Assembly (NCBI RefSeq): GCF_000010285.1
Contig: NC_010617.1
Span: 1,364,001-1,428,000, forward strand
Direction: 5' to 3'
DNA length: 64,000 nt
Source: Kocuria rhizophila DC2201
GTDB lineage: Bacteria > Actinomycetota > Actinomycetes > Actinomycetales > Micrococcaceae
Shown here: in pieces, positions 36,049-45,125 of the stretch
Position numbering within the stretch: the stretch's first letter is position 1
Layout: each line of letters opens with the position of its first letter
Translations under genes and position numbers: made by a program
The notes under the pieces: generated by a model
Database searches by the model: none
What the model was told of the DNA's origin: nothing
What the model saw: only the letters and a program-made list of their open reading frames with translations

Positions 36049-37042
36049 GAGCACCCGACCGGCCCACGCCGCGGCCCCGTCCGCGGAGCTCGCCGCCCGC
36101 CCACGACGACGCGGCCGTCGCCGTGCGGGGGCACCGTCGCCGATGCCGTGGAGCCGGGCCGTGACGGGCCGGGCCGGGCAGGATGCGAACGAAGCTGTGG
36201 GCCCCGGCCCCGCCGTGGTGGTGGACCGCGTGAGCATGGTCTACACCGTGACCTCCACCGGGGGAGGCGAGGAGGTCCCGGTGGCCGCGCCCGTGCGGTG
36301 GGCCAGACGAGCCCTGGGGCGGCCTCCCGTGGTGCGCAACCGCGCTCTCAAGGACGTGACGCTCGCGGTGCAGCAGGGCGAGTTCGTGGGGTTCATCGGG
36401 CGCAATGGCTCCGGCAAGTCCACGCTGATGAACGTGGTGGCCGGTCAGATGAACCCGACGTCCGGGCGGGTGCACGCCACCGGCACCCCCGTGAAGCTGG
36501 GGGTCAACGTGTCCCTGGTGCCGGCGCTGTCCGGGGAGAAGAACATCCGGCTCGGCTGCCTCGCGCAGGGCATGGACCCCCGGAGGGTGGACGAGATCCT
36601 GCCCGAGCTGGTGGAGATCGCCGCCCTCGGCAAGGCCATCCACTGGCCCATGAAGGCCTACTCCTCCGGGATGGCGGCCCGGCTGCGGTTCGCGGTGGCC
36701 ACGGCCACGGACCCGCACATCCTCATCCTGGACGAGGCCCTGTCCACCGGGGACGCCCAGTTCCGGGACCGTGGCCAGGCGCGCATGGCGCAGATCCGGG
36801 AGCAGGCCGGCTGCGTGCTGTTCGTGTCCCACTCCATGGCGGAGGTGCGGCAGATGTGCACCCGTGTGGTGTGGCTGGACCAGGGGGACCTGGTCATGGA
36901 CGGGGACCCGGAGCTCGTCACACGGGAGTACGAGGCGTTCGTGAAGGAGCTCGCGGCCGGGAACAACGGGGCTGCGCAACGGATGAGGCAGCGGCTCATG
37001 ACCGAGCTGGTGCGCACCGAGCTGCGCGAGGTGCACGCGTGA
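36038..37042 (+). CDS. Polysaccharide ABC exporter ATPase (Wzt/TagH-like)
   Basis: This ATPase of 334 residues partners the preceding permease. A 55-residue Arg/Ala-rich N-terminus leads into VVVDRVSMVYTV. The 20-residue insert before Walker A is the Wzt/TagH pattern. Walker A is GRNGSGKST, the signature is MKAYSSGMAARLRFAVATAT and Walker B is ILILDEALSTGD. There is no C-terminal carbohydrate-binding domain as in O9a-type Wzt, only a short tail. Its stop overlaps the next GTG (GTGA). Export of a finished lipid-linked polymer is the expected job. Confidence 0.9.
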   Translation: MNAESTRPAHAAAPSAELAARPRRRGRRRAGAPSPMPWSRAVTGRAGQDANEAVGPGPAVVVDRVSMVYTVTSTGGGEEVPVAAPVRWARRALGRPPVVRNRALKDVTLAVQQGEFVGFIGRNGSGKSTLMNVVAGQMNPTSGRVHATGTPVKLGVNVSLVPALSGEKNIRLGCLAQGMDPRRVDEILPELVEIAALGKAIHWPMKAYSSGMAARLRFAVATATDPHILILDEALSTGDAQFRDRGQARMAQIREQAGCVLFVSHSMAEVRQMCTRVVWLDQGDLVMDGDPELVTREYEAFVKELAAGNNGAAQRMRQRLMTELVRTELREVHA

Positions 37043-38955
37043 GCGCCCGGGGACCCGTGGGGCAGCTGCGGACCCAGCTGTGGCACCTGCGCCACGGCGG
37101 GGTGGCCCAGTGGCGGACGTACCGACGGCGGGCGGCACTGCCGTCCGGGACGGCCGCGAGCGCCGTCGTCAACCCTGCCCCCGAGGTGACGGCCCCGGGG
37201 AAACCGGGCAGGGCCACGGTGTCCTTCACGCCGCAGGTGTGGCCCGAGCGCGGCCCCGTGCGCGAGGACGTGACGGCCGCGGTGATCCTGGACGACTTCT
37301 CCCTGCGGGCGCTGCAGTACGAGTGGAACCAGGTGGAGCTCACGCGGACGAACTGGCGCGCGGAGCTGGCCGCCCACCCCGTGGACCTGCTGTTCGTGGA
37401 GTCCGCGTGGCACGGCAACCACGACGAGTGGCAGTACCAGTTGACGGGCACCTCCGGTGTCAAGCAGCCCGTGAGGGATCTCGTGGCCCACTGCCGCGAG
37501 CAGGGGATTCCCACCGTGTTCTGGAACAAGGAGGACCCGCCGCACTACGAGGACTTCCTGGAGTGCGCGCGGCTGTTCGACGTCGTGCTCACCACGGACG
37601 TGGACAGGGTGCCGCACTACCACCGGGACCTCGGCCACGAGCGTGTGGGGGTGCTGCCGTTCGCCGCGCAGCCGGCCGTGCACAATCCGGTACGCCCCGG
37701 CACCGGGTTCCACACCCGGGACGTGGCGTTCGGGGGCATGTACTTCGCCCACAAGTTCCCGGAGCGCCGCGCGCAGATGGACCTGCTGCTCGGCGGCGCG
37801 CACGACGTGTCGCCCAAGCTGGCCACGGGGCTGGAGATCTTCTCCCGGTACCTCGGCCACGACGAGCGCTACCAGTTCCCCGCGCCGCTGGACGCCCACG
37901 TGGTGGGGTCCCTGGACTACGAGCAGATGCTCACCGCGTACCGCGCCTACCGGGTGTTCCTCAACGTGAACTCGGTGGTGGACTCGCCGTCCATGTGCGC
38001 GCGGCGGATCTTCGAGATCACCGCGTGCGGCACGGCGGTGGTGTCCACACCGTCCGAGGCGGTGCGCCGCTTCTTCACGCAGGACCAGCTCAGCGTCGTC
38101 TCCGACCGGGAGCACGCCGCTGACGTGGTCCGCGCGCTCGTGCGCAGCCCCGAGCTCGCGGACCGCACGGTGCACCGGGCGCAGCGGGAGATCTGGTCCA
38201 GGCACACCTACACCCACCGGGTGGAGACGGTCCTGGAACTCGCGGCCCCGCACCTGGCCCGTGCCCGGGTGCGTCCCACCGTCACCGCCCTGCTGTGCAC
38301 CAACCGCCCGCAGCGCGTGGCCCAGGCGCTGCAGGGGATCGCCGCCCAGCAGGACGTGGACCTGGACGTGGTGCTCGTGGCCCACGGCTTCGACCCCGCG
38401 ACCCCCACCGTGGCCAAGGCCGTGCGAGCGTGTCCGCTGCAGGTGACCACCGTGGCCGCGGACGCCTCGCTCACGCTGGGGGAGTGCCTCAACCTGGCGG
38501 TGGAGCACGCCACCGGGGACGTGCTGTCCAAGATGGACGACGACGACTACTACGCCCCGCGCTACCTCGCGGACCTGCTGGACGCCCTGTCCTACGCGGA
38601 CGCGGACGTGGTGGGCAAGCAGGCCCACTACATGCGGGTGGAGTCCCAGGACGCCACGCTGCTGCGCTTCCCCCATCGCGAGCACCGGTACACGGACTTC
38701 GTCATGGGGCCCACCATCACCGGCCGCCGGGAGGTCTTCCACCAGATCCCCTTCCAGCGGCGCAGCACGGGGGAGGACACGTCCTTCCTCGCCGCCGTGC
38801 GCGAGGCGGGGTACACCATCTACTCCGCGGACCGCTTCAACTTCCTCCAGTTCCGGGGCACGCACGGCCACACGTGGCAGGTGTCCGACGCCGCCGCGCT
38901 GGCTACCGGGGACGTGGTCCTTTTCGGGGACGGCCGGGCCCACGTGACGGTATGA
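37039..38955 (+). CDS. Two-domain glycosyltransferase (CgeB-like plus GT-A domain)
   Basis: This 638-residue protein joins a GT-B type CgeB-like domain to a GT2-like domain. The N-terminal part (about 70-410) has FVESAWHGNHDEWQYQL, IPTVFWNKEDPPHYEDF, VGVLPFAAQPAVHNPV and FEITACGTAVVSTPSEAV. The C-terminal part (about 415-638) starts VTALLCTNRPQRVAQAL and has the metal-binding motif KMDDDDYYAPRYLADLL. Both halves could be active, adding two sugars. The start is GTG 37039 overlapping the ATPase stop. A paralogue with the same N-terminal design lies at 40926-43592. Confidence 0.82.
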   Translation: MSARGPVGQLRTQLWHLRHGGVAQWRTYRRRAALPSGTAASAVVNPAPEVTAPGKPGRATVSFTPQVWPERGPVREDVTAAVILDDFSLRALQYEWNQVELTRTNWRAELAAHPVDLLFVESAWHGNHDEWQYQLTGTSGVKQPVRDLVAHCREQGIPTVFWNKEDPPHYEDFLECARLFDVVLTTDVDRVPHYHRDLGHERVGVLPFAAQPAVHNPVRPGTGFHTRDVAFGGMYFAHKFPERRAQMDLLLGGAHDVSPKLATGLEIFSRYLGHDERYQFPAPLDAHVVGSLDYEQMLTAYRAYRVFLNVNSVVDSPSMCARRIFEITACGTAVVSTPSEAVRRFFTQDQLSVVSDREHAADVVRALVRSPELADRTVHRAQREIWSRHTYTHRVETVLELAAPHLARARVRPTVTALLCTNRPQRVAQALQGIAAQQDVDLDVVLVAHGFDPATPTVAKAVRACPLQVTTVAADASLTLGECLNLAVEHATGDVLSKMDDDDYYAPRYLADLLDALSYADADVVGKQAHYMRVESQDATLLRFPHREHRYTDFVMGPTITGRREVFHQIPFQRRSTGEDTSFLAAVREAGYTIYSADRFNFLQFRGTHGHTWQVSDAAALATGDVVLFGDGRAHVTV

Positions 38956-38956
38956 T
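38951..38956 (+). promoter_or_regulatory. -10 element of wecC
   Basis: TATGAT overlaps the stop codon of the preceding gene and lies 82 bases before the wecC ATG. It is close to consensus, although no -35 is obvious. It would let wecC be expressed separately. Confidence 0.4.
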
Positions 38957-39037
38957 CCTGGGAGGAACCAGGTATTTGCAATGGAAAAAACCAAGGCGGC
39001 CGTCCTGGGCGGGCCGTCGAACGCGTGAGGTGCACAC

Positions 39038-40285
39038 ATGAGTGAGTCGTTGGAAGTCGTGTTCGTGGGGCTGGGCTACATCGGTCTTCCCACCGCCGTG
39101 GTGATGGCGAACCACGGTGTGCGGGTCCACGGAGTGGACGTCAACGCCTCCGCGGTGGAGCGCATCCAGCGCGGTGAGGTGACCATCGTGGAGCCCGGGC
39201 TGGAGGAGCAGCTGAAGAAGGCCGTGGACAGCGGCCAGCTCACCGCCACCACCGAGATGCAGCACGGGGACGCGTTCGTGATCGCCGTGCCCACGCCGTT
39301 CAAGGAGAACTACGAGGGCGACCTGTCCTACATCATGTCCGCGGCGGAGTCGATCGCCCCGCAGCTGCGTGGCGACGAGACCGTGATCCTGGAGTCCACC
39401 TCCCCGCCGCGCACCACCCAGAAGCTCGCGGCCAAGGTCATGGAGCTGCGCCCGGACCTCTCCCTGGGCGGGGAGGACGGCAAGCCCGTGGTGCACTTCG
39501 CCTACTGCCCCGAGCGCATCCTGCCGGGCAAGGCGCTCGAGGAGCTGATCTCCAACGACCGCATCATCGGCGGCAGCACCCCCGAGGCCGCGCGCCGCGC
39601 CAAGGAGGTCTATGCGTCTTTCTGCCAGGGTGAACTGCTCGCCACGGACGACGTCACGGCGGAGTTGTCCAAGCTCACGGAGAACTCATTCCGGGACGTG
39701 AACATCGCATTCGCGAACGAGCTGTCCCTGATCGCGGACACGTTGGGTATCGACGTGTGGGAGCTCATCGAGCTGGCCAACCACCACCCGCGCGTGAACA
39801 TCTTGCAGCCGGGCCCCGGCGTGGGCGGGCACTGCATCGCGGTGGACCCGTGGTTCATCGTGGCCGCGGACCGGGAGAACTCACGCCTGATCCGCACCGC
39901 CCGCGAGGTCAACGACGGGAAGCCGAAGTGGGTCATCTCCAAGGTGGAGGAGGCCTGCTCCCACGTGGAGTCCCCGGTGATCGCAGCCCTGGGCCTCGCG
40001 TTCAAGGCCAACATCGACGACCTGCGTGAATCCCCGGCCATGAACATCACCAAGGACCTGGCCGAGCACGTGAGCCACGCGACGGTCCTGGCGGTGGAGC
40101 CTAACGTCTCCGAGCTGCCCAAGGGCCTGCAGGGCCTGACCAACGTGGAGTTCGCGGACTACCAGGACGCCATCGAGCGCGCGGACGTGATCCTGCTGCT
40201 CGTGGACCACGACGAGTTCAAGACCCTGCCGGCCACCGCGCTCAAGGGCAAGGCCGTGGTAGACACGAAGGGGCTGTGGCGGTGA
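39038..40285 (+). CDS. wecC: UDP-N-acetyl-D-mannosamine dehydrogenase WecC
   Basis: WecC oxidises UDP-ManNAc to UDP-ManNAcA with two NAD+. The 415-residue protein has the Rossmann motif VFVGLGYIGLPTA at 8-20, GxGxGG-type first domain, a central helical linker and the catalytic Cys266 in GPGVGGHCIAVDPWF, where the HCIAVDPWF form is typical of WecC rather than UDP-glucose dehydrogenase. The C-terminal domain has LGLAFKANIDDLRESPAM. Its partner epimerase WecB is encoded at the far end of the locus (55007-56155). GC content falls just after this gene. Confidence 0.92.
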   Translation: MSESLEVVFVGLGYIGLPTAVVMANHGVRVHGVDVNASAVERIQRGEVTIVEPGLEEQLKKAVDSGQLTATTEMQHGDAFVIAVPTPFKENYEGDLSYIMSAAESIAPQLRGDETVILESTSPPRTTQKLAAKVMELRPDLSLGGEDGKPVVHFAYCPERILPGKALEELISNDRIIGGSTPEAARRAKEVYASFCQGELLATDDVTAELSKLTENSFRDVNIAFANELSLIADTLGIDVWELIELANHHPRVNILQPGPGVGGHCIAVDPWFIVAADRENSRLIRTAREVNDGKPKWVISKVEEACSHVESPVIAALGLAFKANIDDLRESPAMNITKDLAEHVSHATVLAVEPNVSELPKGLQGLTNVEFADYQDAIERADVILLLVDHDEFKTLPATALKGKAVVDTKGLWR

Positions 40286-40572
40286 GAGCGGCAGAAGCTC
40301 GTGATGTGCGTTCCCGCCTGGCAAGACCTTCACGGACGGGTTCGGAACCATGCTCCGGCCGGGGTTCGGAGTAACGCGGGAAGTCGATTCATGACCACGG
40401 CGAAGAGTGGCCGTTCCACGGCTCCAGAGACGGCCCCCGATCCCTCATGAGCGCCGGATCACGGTTATCCCGCGAATGTCGTTGGGACTGGGCTGGGGCG
40501 GGCAGCTAGGACGCGCTCCCCGCAGAAGAATTCACGAATCCACCCACCGGTCAACCACAGAAGAGACATCAC
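40286..40572 (+). other. Intergenic region at the entry to the low-GC block
   Basis: These 287 bases hold no supportable gene. GGGTTCGGA occurs twice (about 40338 and 40363), the first within GGTTC-G-GAACC, a short stem that may help end the wecC transcript. The base composition shifts from GC-rich to more balanced within this gap. Confidence 0.4.
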
Positions 40573-40929
40573 ATGCCTGGACTCCCTACCGGCAACACCG
40601 TCAGTGTCCCTCCTGAGGGCGCGACGGCGGCCATAACTGCCAGCTTGATAGAACAGTCGGCGACCATTGCCAAGCTGTCCGCCGAATTGGTGGCAAGCTA
40701 CAAGAAGGAACTCGCCTTTTTCGGGGCCCTCGAGTCCCGGGACCGAGCAATGAAAGATCTGGACAACTCCCGCCTCAAGAAGATCTGGTGGCTGGAGGCG
40801 GAGCTACGGAAAGAACGTGATCGATCGCGACAGCTGACCGCCGATCTGGAGAAGCTAAGGGGCACTCGAATGGTCAGATGGCAGCGCAAGCTGTGGGGCG
40901 CACGGACGAAGTTGCGGTCATGGCGATGA
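40573..40929 (+). CDS. Small coiled-coil protein
   Basis: I do not recognise a family for this 118-residue protein. Residues 20-105 look almost entirely helical with heptad-like spacing (AKLSAELVASYKKELAFFGA, then RLKKIWWLEAELRKERDRSR), ending in a basic tail RMVRWQRKLWGARTKLRSWR. There is no signal peptide or membrane helix. The stop overlaps the start of the large glycosyltransferase gene (ATGA), so the two are probably made together. A scaffold or chain-length partner for that enzyme is possible; this is inference from position only. Confidence 0.65.
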   Translation: MPGLPTGNTVSVPPEGATAAITASLIEQSATIAKLSAELVASYKKELAFFGALESRDRAMKDLDNSRLKKIWWLEAELRKERDRSRQLTADLEKLRGTRMVRWQRKLWGARTKLRSWR

Positions 40930-43592
40930 ATGCGGATGAGATTTCCAAGAGGCGCGTGAATGTCAAGGCTCGCATAGCTCAGCTCCGAAGCGAGGAGAAA
41001 CAGGCACGCGCAGACAAGCACTGGTACAGCTCGAGAGCCTTCCAACGGCAGGTTCAGAACAACCGGTCAGATCGGTTGCAGCCTGTGCTTTCGCCCGAGC
41101 AGTATCGGCAGTGGCTCGGAGGCAATCAGCGACGCGCGCAGGTGGAAGACCTTCTCGCTGCCGTGAACGATCTTCCGAGCACGGCCGGGACTCGAGTCCT
41201 TACACCGCATCCTGCCCGGGTGGCCATGGTTGCAGACACATTTCTCTACGAGACTTACGAGGGAGCCGCCCGCGTCAGTTACGTGACTCCCGACAATTTT
41301 CGGGACCTCGCTCGCGATGTCGATGTACTGATTGTCACCTCCACATGGCGTGGTCGTTTCGACGAGTGGCACAGCATCTTCGCCCCTGCGGGCCTGCTGC
41401 GCTCAGAGGTCATCCCGGCCTTCCGGTCCCACGGGGTCCCCGTGGTGTTTTACTCGAAGGAAGATCCGCCGAACTACGGACGGTTCCGGTCGCTCGCAAC
41501 GGAAGCAGACGCCGTGTTTACGTCCGCCAGAGAGAAGATCAGTGACTACGCGGCGGCCTGCCCTAGGGCGCAGTCCGTTGACTCCCTCACCTTCGGAGTA
41601 AACCCTCTGATTCACACACCGATTGGCTCTCGACGCCACCGCGCGCCGGAAGTCCTTTTCGCGGGTTCCTGGCTGTCGCATAAGTACGCTGCCAGGCAGA
41701 AAGCGGCTCGACGAATTTTCGATGGGGTTCTGGATGCCGGTCGGGATCTCTTGATCATTGACCGCAATGCGGCCCTGGGCGATCCAAATTACTTCTACCC
41801 CCGGGAGTACATGGACCATGTGGGCCCAGGTGTCGGGCACCTGGAACTCATGAAGCTGCAGCGTGCAGTGGACGTTCAGATCAATCTGAACTCGGTGCCC
41901 GATTCGGCCACGATGTACGCCAACCGTGTAGTCGAGCTGCAGGCCATGGGATCTTTCGTCCTCTCCAACTACTCGTTGGCAGTGAACGACCTCTATCCCG
42001 AGGTTCAGTTGGTCGACCGGTCGGAAGAGATTCCGCTCATCCTCGACAACATGGCGGGAGACCGGCTCTACCGCGCGCAAAACGACGGTCTTCGCCGGGT
42101 GTGGGAGCACGACACGGCGTGGCAGCGCATGCGGGAGATGCTGCTAGCTGTGGGAGCGCCTACGAGAACGCTCAGCGAACGAGTTGCTGTAGTTCCAGAA
42201 CCCGACACGCTGGTGGGCGAGGCAGCCAAGGTGGCCGCGTCACAGACGGTCCACACGGCCGTTCTCGCCCCCCACGAAGTCCGCTCACGAGTTGCCGACT
42301 ACGACGTCATCGTGCCCGTGTCGAACACACATGAATATAGTGCTACCCATGTGCGGGATCTCCTGAACGTTTTCAGATTCGCAGACGTGGACATCGCCGC
42401 GAAGAACGGGGAGGAGGTGGACGGTCGCATTACCAGCCGCGATGACCACGAAATCGTCGATGGCGCTCTCAGTAGCGCGAGGGCGGCATTGCGCACCGAC
42501 GCGGCGGGGGGAGTGCTCGAGACCTGGCTCACCACCGGCCGGGCAGCAGGACGGACATACAGCACCGCGCCGTTCGGAGCGGGCCGCAGATCTGCCGAGA
42601 GCATTAGCCTGTCCACCCACAAGCCGCCTCGACTTTCCGTTGTGGTACCCGTCTTCAACAACGGTAAACATCTTGTGTCCAAATGCTTCCGCTCACTGGA
42701 GCGGTCCACAATTTTCGACGAGATGGAGATTCTCCTCATCGACGACGGCTCGACGGACCGCGAAACGGTGCAAACCGTTCGAGAACTCGATGCCCGCCAC
42801 CCCAACGTGCGTACCCATCTTTTTGAAACAGGCGGATCTGGGAGCGCATCCAGACCCCGCAATGAAGGTCTCAAGCTCGCATCTGCTCCCTACATCACGT
42901 ATCTCGACCCCGATAACGAGGCGCTCAACGACGGGTATCGAACGCTGCTGGATACCGTGGGCAGTCTTCGCGTTCAGTTCGCGATCGGCGACATGGTGAA
43001 GCTCGCGGCCACGCGCCGGTACGTTTCCAACACCAAGCTCCTTGAGCAACATCTGCCCGCGGACCCGACGGGCGGGCTCCAGGTACCGGACGACGCGTTG
43101 GAACGCATCAAGTTCCAGCCCATGAGTATTCAGGCACTGGTGGCGGACACGGAATGGCTTCGATCCATCGGGCTGTACCAACCCGTAGGCGCCCTGGGCC
43201 AGGATTCGCTGGCGTTCCAGCAGATGCTCTACGGCGCGCGGCGTATTGCCACGGTTCGGCGGCCCATTCATGTCTATTATGGCGCGGTGTCGAACTCCAT
43301 GATCAATACGGTGGGCCCGGGATTCTATAAAAAATACCTCGTTTTGGAGGAATACCGCAAGACGTGGCTGGAGTCCGCGGGGTTGCTGGAGACTTACTCT
43401 ACTTTGCGAGCAGATCCGTTCTTCCGAGGGTGGCTTGTGGCCAAGTTCAATCAGTTTGTGTCGCAGGAGGACAAACCAGAAGCGCGAGAGTACCTAGATG
43501 CACTGTGTGCGATCTACGGCGTCACCCTGGAACCCGCCGATCCTGACCTGCCGGACTCACCGTTGCAGGTCCGCATGCGACAAACCGCGTAA
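40926..43592 (+). CDS. Large two-domain glycosyltransferase (CgeB-like plus GT2)
   Basis: This 888-residue protein begins with a charged helical stretch (about 1-60). A CgeB-like GT-B domain (about 90-430) carries PVVFYSKEDPPNYGRF, LFAGSWLSHKYAARQKAARR and INLNSVPDSATMYANRVVEL. A GT2 domain (about 560-780) has LSVVVPVFNNGKHLVSKCFR, ILLIDDGSTDRETV and ITYLDPDNEALND, where the DxD-like residues sit. I chose ATG 40926, which overlaps the previous stop; ATG 40878 or 40920 are alternatives without better ribosome sites. The first domain is paralogous to that at 37039-38955. It likely builds part of the repeat unit. Confidence 0.82.
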   Translation: MNADEISKRRVNVKARIAQLRSEEKQARADKHWYSSRAFQRQVQNNRSDRLQPVLSPEQYRQWLGGNQRRAQVEDLLAAVNDLPSTAGTRVLTPHPARVAMVADTFLYETYEGAARVSYVTPDNFRDLARDVDVLIVTSTWRGRFDEWHSIFAPAGLLRSEVIPAFRSHGVPVVFYSKEDPPNYGRFRSLATEADAVFTSAREKISDYAAACPRAQSVDSLTFGVNPLIHTPIGSRRHRAPEVLFAGSWLSHKYAARQKAARRIFDGVLDAGRDLLIIDRNAALGDPNYFYPREYMDHVGPGVGHLELMKLQRAVDVQINLNSVPDSATMYANRVVELQAMGSFVLSNYSLAVNDLYPEVQLVDRSEEIPLILDNMAGDRLYRAQNDGLRRVWEHDTAWQRMREMLLAVGAPTRTLSERVAVVPEPDTLVGEAAKVAASQTVHTAVLAPHEVRSRVADYDVIVPVSNTHEYSATHVRDLLNVFRFADVDIAAKNGEEVDGRITSRDDHEIVDGALSSARAALRTDAAGGVLETWLTTGRAAGRTYSTAPFGAGRRSAESISLSTHKPPRLSVVVPVFNNGKHLVSKCFRSLERSTIFDEMEILLIDDGSTDRETVQTVRELDARHPNVRTHLFETGGSGSASRPRNEGLKLASAPYITYLDPDNEALNDGYRTLLDTVGSLRVQFAIGDMVKLAATRRYVSNTKLLEQHLPADPTGGLQVPDDALERIKFQPMSIQALVADTEWLRSIGLYQPVGALGQDSLAFQQMLYGARRIATVRRPIHVYYGAVSNSMINTVGPGFYKKYLVLEEYRKTWLESAGLLETYSTLRADPFFRGWLVAKFNQFVSQEDKPEAREYLDALCAIYGVTLEPADPDLPDSPLQVRMRQTA

Positions 43593-43666
43593 CGGTTTCC
43601 TGCTTCTCGCCGACCGCACGGAGGCCGCAGCGACACCATAGCCCTGCCGCCCGGGTCTGTTGTGCG

Positions 43667-45043
43667 TCACCATAGGCCTTGTATCCCCGTATTTTCTGGG
43701 GCTTCATCGAACCGCGTGTCAATGGACTGGGGCGGTACCCGAGTCGGTGAGTGCAGCCAAGGGAGTGTGAGATTTTTGGGGAGAGGGTTGTGGCCAGCGA
43801 CGGGATCCCGGTAAGCGATCGCGCGAACCATGTCCCTGAATTCGGGGTGGTTGAGCATGAACTGGCCCATGATACGGGCGTCGACTTCTCTGTCGTGGTT
43901 GGAATCGAGGTTCACAAGGTAGTCCACGGTACGGGGTCCGCGTCCCGATGCGAGATTGTTCAAGATGTTGGTACGCCGTGGGTTGCGGGACCTTATGGTA
44001 GCGGGCAGTGCGTTGTCGAACCTTGCCGCCCGAAGTGCGTTGACACCTCCCGCCATCCACCGGGTCCAGTCGAACTGCGCGTTGTTGATGATTACTCTGC
44101 ACCCGTTGTCAGAGGCGGCCATGCCAAGTGAGAGGAACCCTCCTGCCGAAGACCCGTAGTAGAGTCGGCCGGCGCCACTCACGACCCCGAGCCGTCTACT
44201 CACCGCGCGCACTACAGCCGCCATGTCCGGGACGACCCAGTGGCGTGCGGAAATCTGGCCCCATGCAAGGGGGAGGGCCCCTGGGCCAACCGTCCCGGGA
44301 TCGCAGACGTAGATCAAGTGGCCCTGAATCTCGGTGTGCCATGAGGAGCGCTGGAACACGGGTTCTCCACCCGACCTCTCGAGGTCGACGGCCCCATTGC
44401 TGAGAATCACCGTTCGCGCAGCCCCCGGGCGGCGTACCACGAGAAGTGGCAGCACACCGCGGTCAGTCACGACGTCGAGCCGTTGAGGTGTGTCTGCTTC
44501 CAACCGGTGAGCAGGCCAGGTCGCGATCTCCGCCGCGTCAAGTACGAACACAGAGTTGGCGGTGTCGGGCAGGTAGGTGCGATCTGAGGGGTCGATACCC
44601 ACCACCACACCGCATCTGGTCGCTTCCGTTTCCTCGAACTGCACCTCGCAAATGCTTGCGCGGGTTGCCTCTGACCATGAAGCGAGTCCGGGCTTGTCAC
44701 GGAGGGCGGCGACTTCGAGACGCACAACTGAGCCAGCACGCAATCCTTTGATACTCACCCGCACCGGTCTCTTGTGGGCACCACCGTCCCACCGAGCTTT
44801 CACCACGTTGTCGACGGAAATCCTGTACACCCATGTGCCCACGGAGGCGGGGTGCGCGTATTTGGTACGAACTGTGAAATACACGTTTCCCGGGGCCGGG
44901 ACAGGAGCGAGACTGCGCGCCGACACAGAACCGGTTACGAAGGAATCGGGGGAGAGGAACACATCCGAACCAGGTGAATTGCAGACAACCCATCCCTCGG
45001 AGGGCGTCAGCCGAGCACGCTCCCGGTCGATTTCGATGTCCAT
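43667..45043 (-). CDS. Alpha/beta-hydrolase-like protein with N-terminal beta-rich domain
   Basis: This 458-residue protein has two parts. Residues 15-135 form a beta-rich domain (GTWVYRISVDNVVKARWDGG, then VRVSIKGLRAGSVVRLEVAA) that also occurs at the C-termini of both asparagine-synthetase-like proteins nearby. Residues 150-450 resemble an alpha/beta hydrolase with nucleophile elbow YYGSSAGGFLSLGMA and His candidates near the end (VAGHNPLP). No signal peptide is seen, so it acts inside the cell. Deacylation of a sugar, or transfer of an acyl group, would fit the locus. I do not recognise a characterised family. AGGA precedes ATG 45043. Confidence 0.68.
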   Translation of the reverse strand: MDIEIDRERARLTPSEGWVVCNSPGSDVFLSPDSFVTGSVSARSLAPVPAPGNVYFTVRTKYAHPASVGTWVYRISVDNVVKARWDGGAHKRPVRVSIKGLRAGSVVRLEVAALRDKPGLASWSEATRASICEVQFEETEATRCGVVVGIDPSDRTYLPDTANSVFVLDAAEIATWPAHRLEADTPQRLDVVTDRGVLPLLVVRRPGAARTVILSNGAVDLERSGGEPVFQRSSWHTEIQGHLIYVCDPGTVGPGALPLAWGQISARHWVVPDMAAVVRAVSRRLGVVSGAGRLYYGSSAGGFLSLGMAASDNGCRVIINNAQFDWTRWMAGGVNALRAARFDNALPATIRSRNPRRTNILNNLASGRGPRTVDYLVNLDSNHDREVDARIMGQFMLNHPEFRDMVRAIAYRDPVAGHNPLPKNLTLPWLHSPTRVPPQSIDTRFDEAPENTGIQGLW

Positions 45044-45125
45044 CTACACCATCCTGGTAGGGTCACGAGCACTGCTCTGGGACCGGTCATTGATCGGCGC
45101 CGCTGGTGTCGTCATCTGGTGCAGC

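Noticed and set aside
38981-39028. 15-residue frame between the large glycosyltransferase and wecC
   Set aside because: Its ATG is 16 bases from the only GGAGG, it is very short and has no coding or attenuator features.
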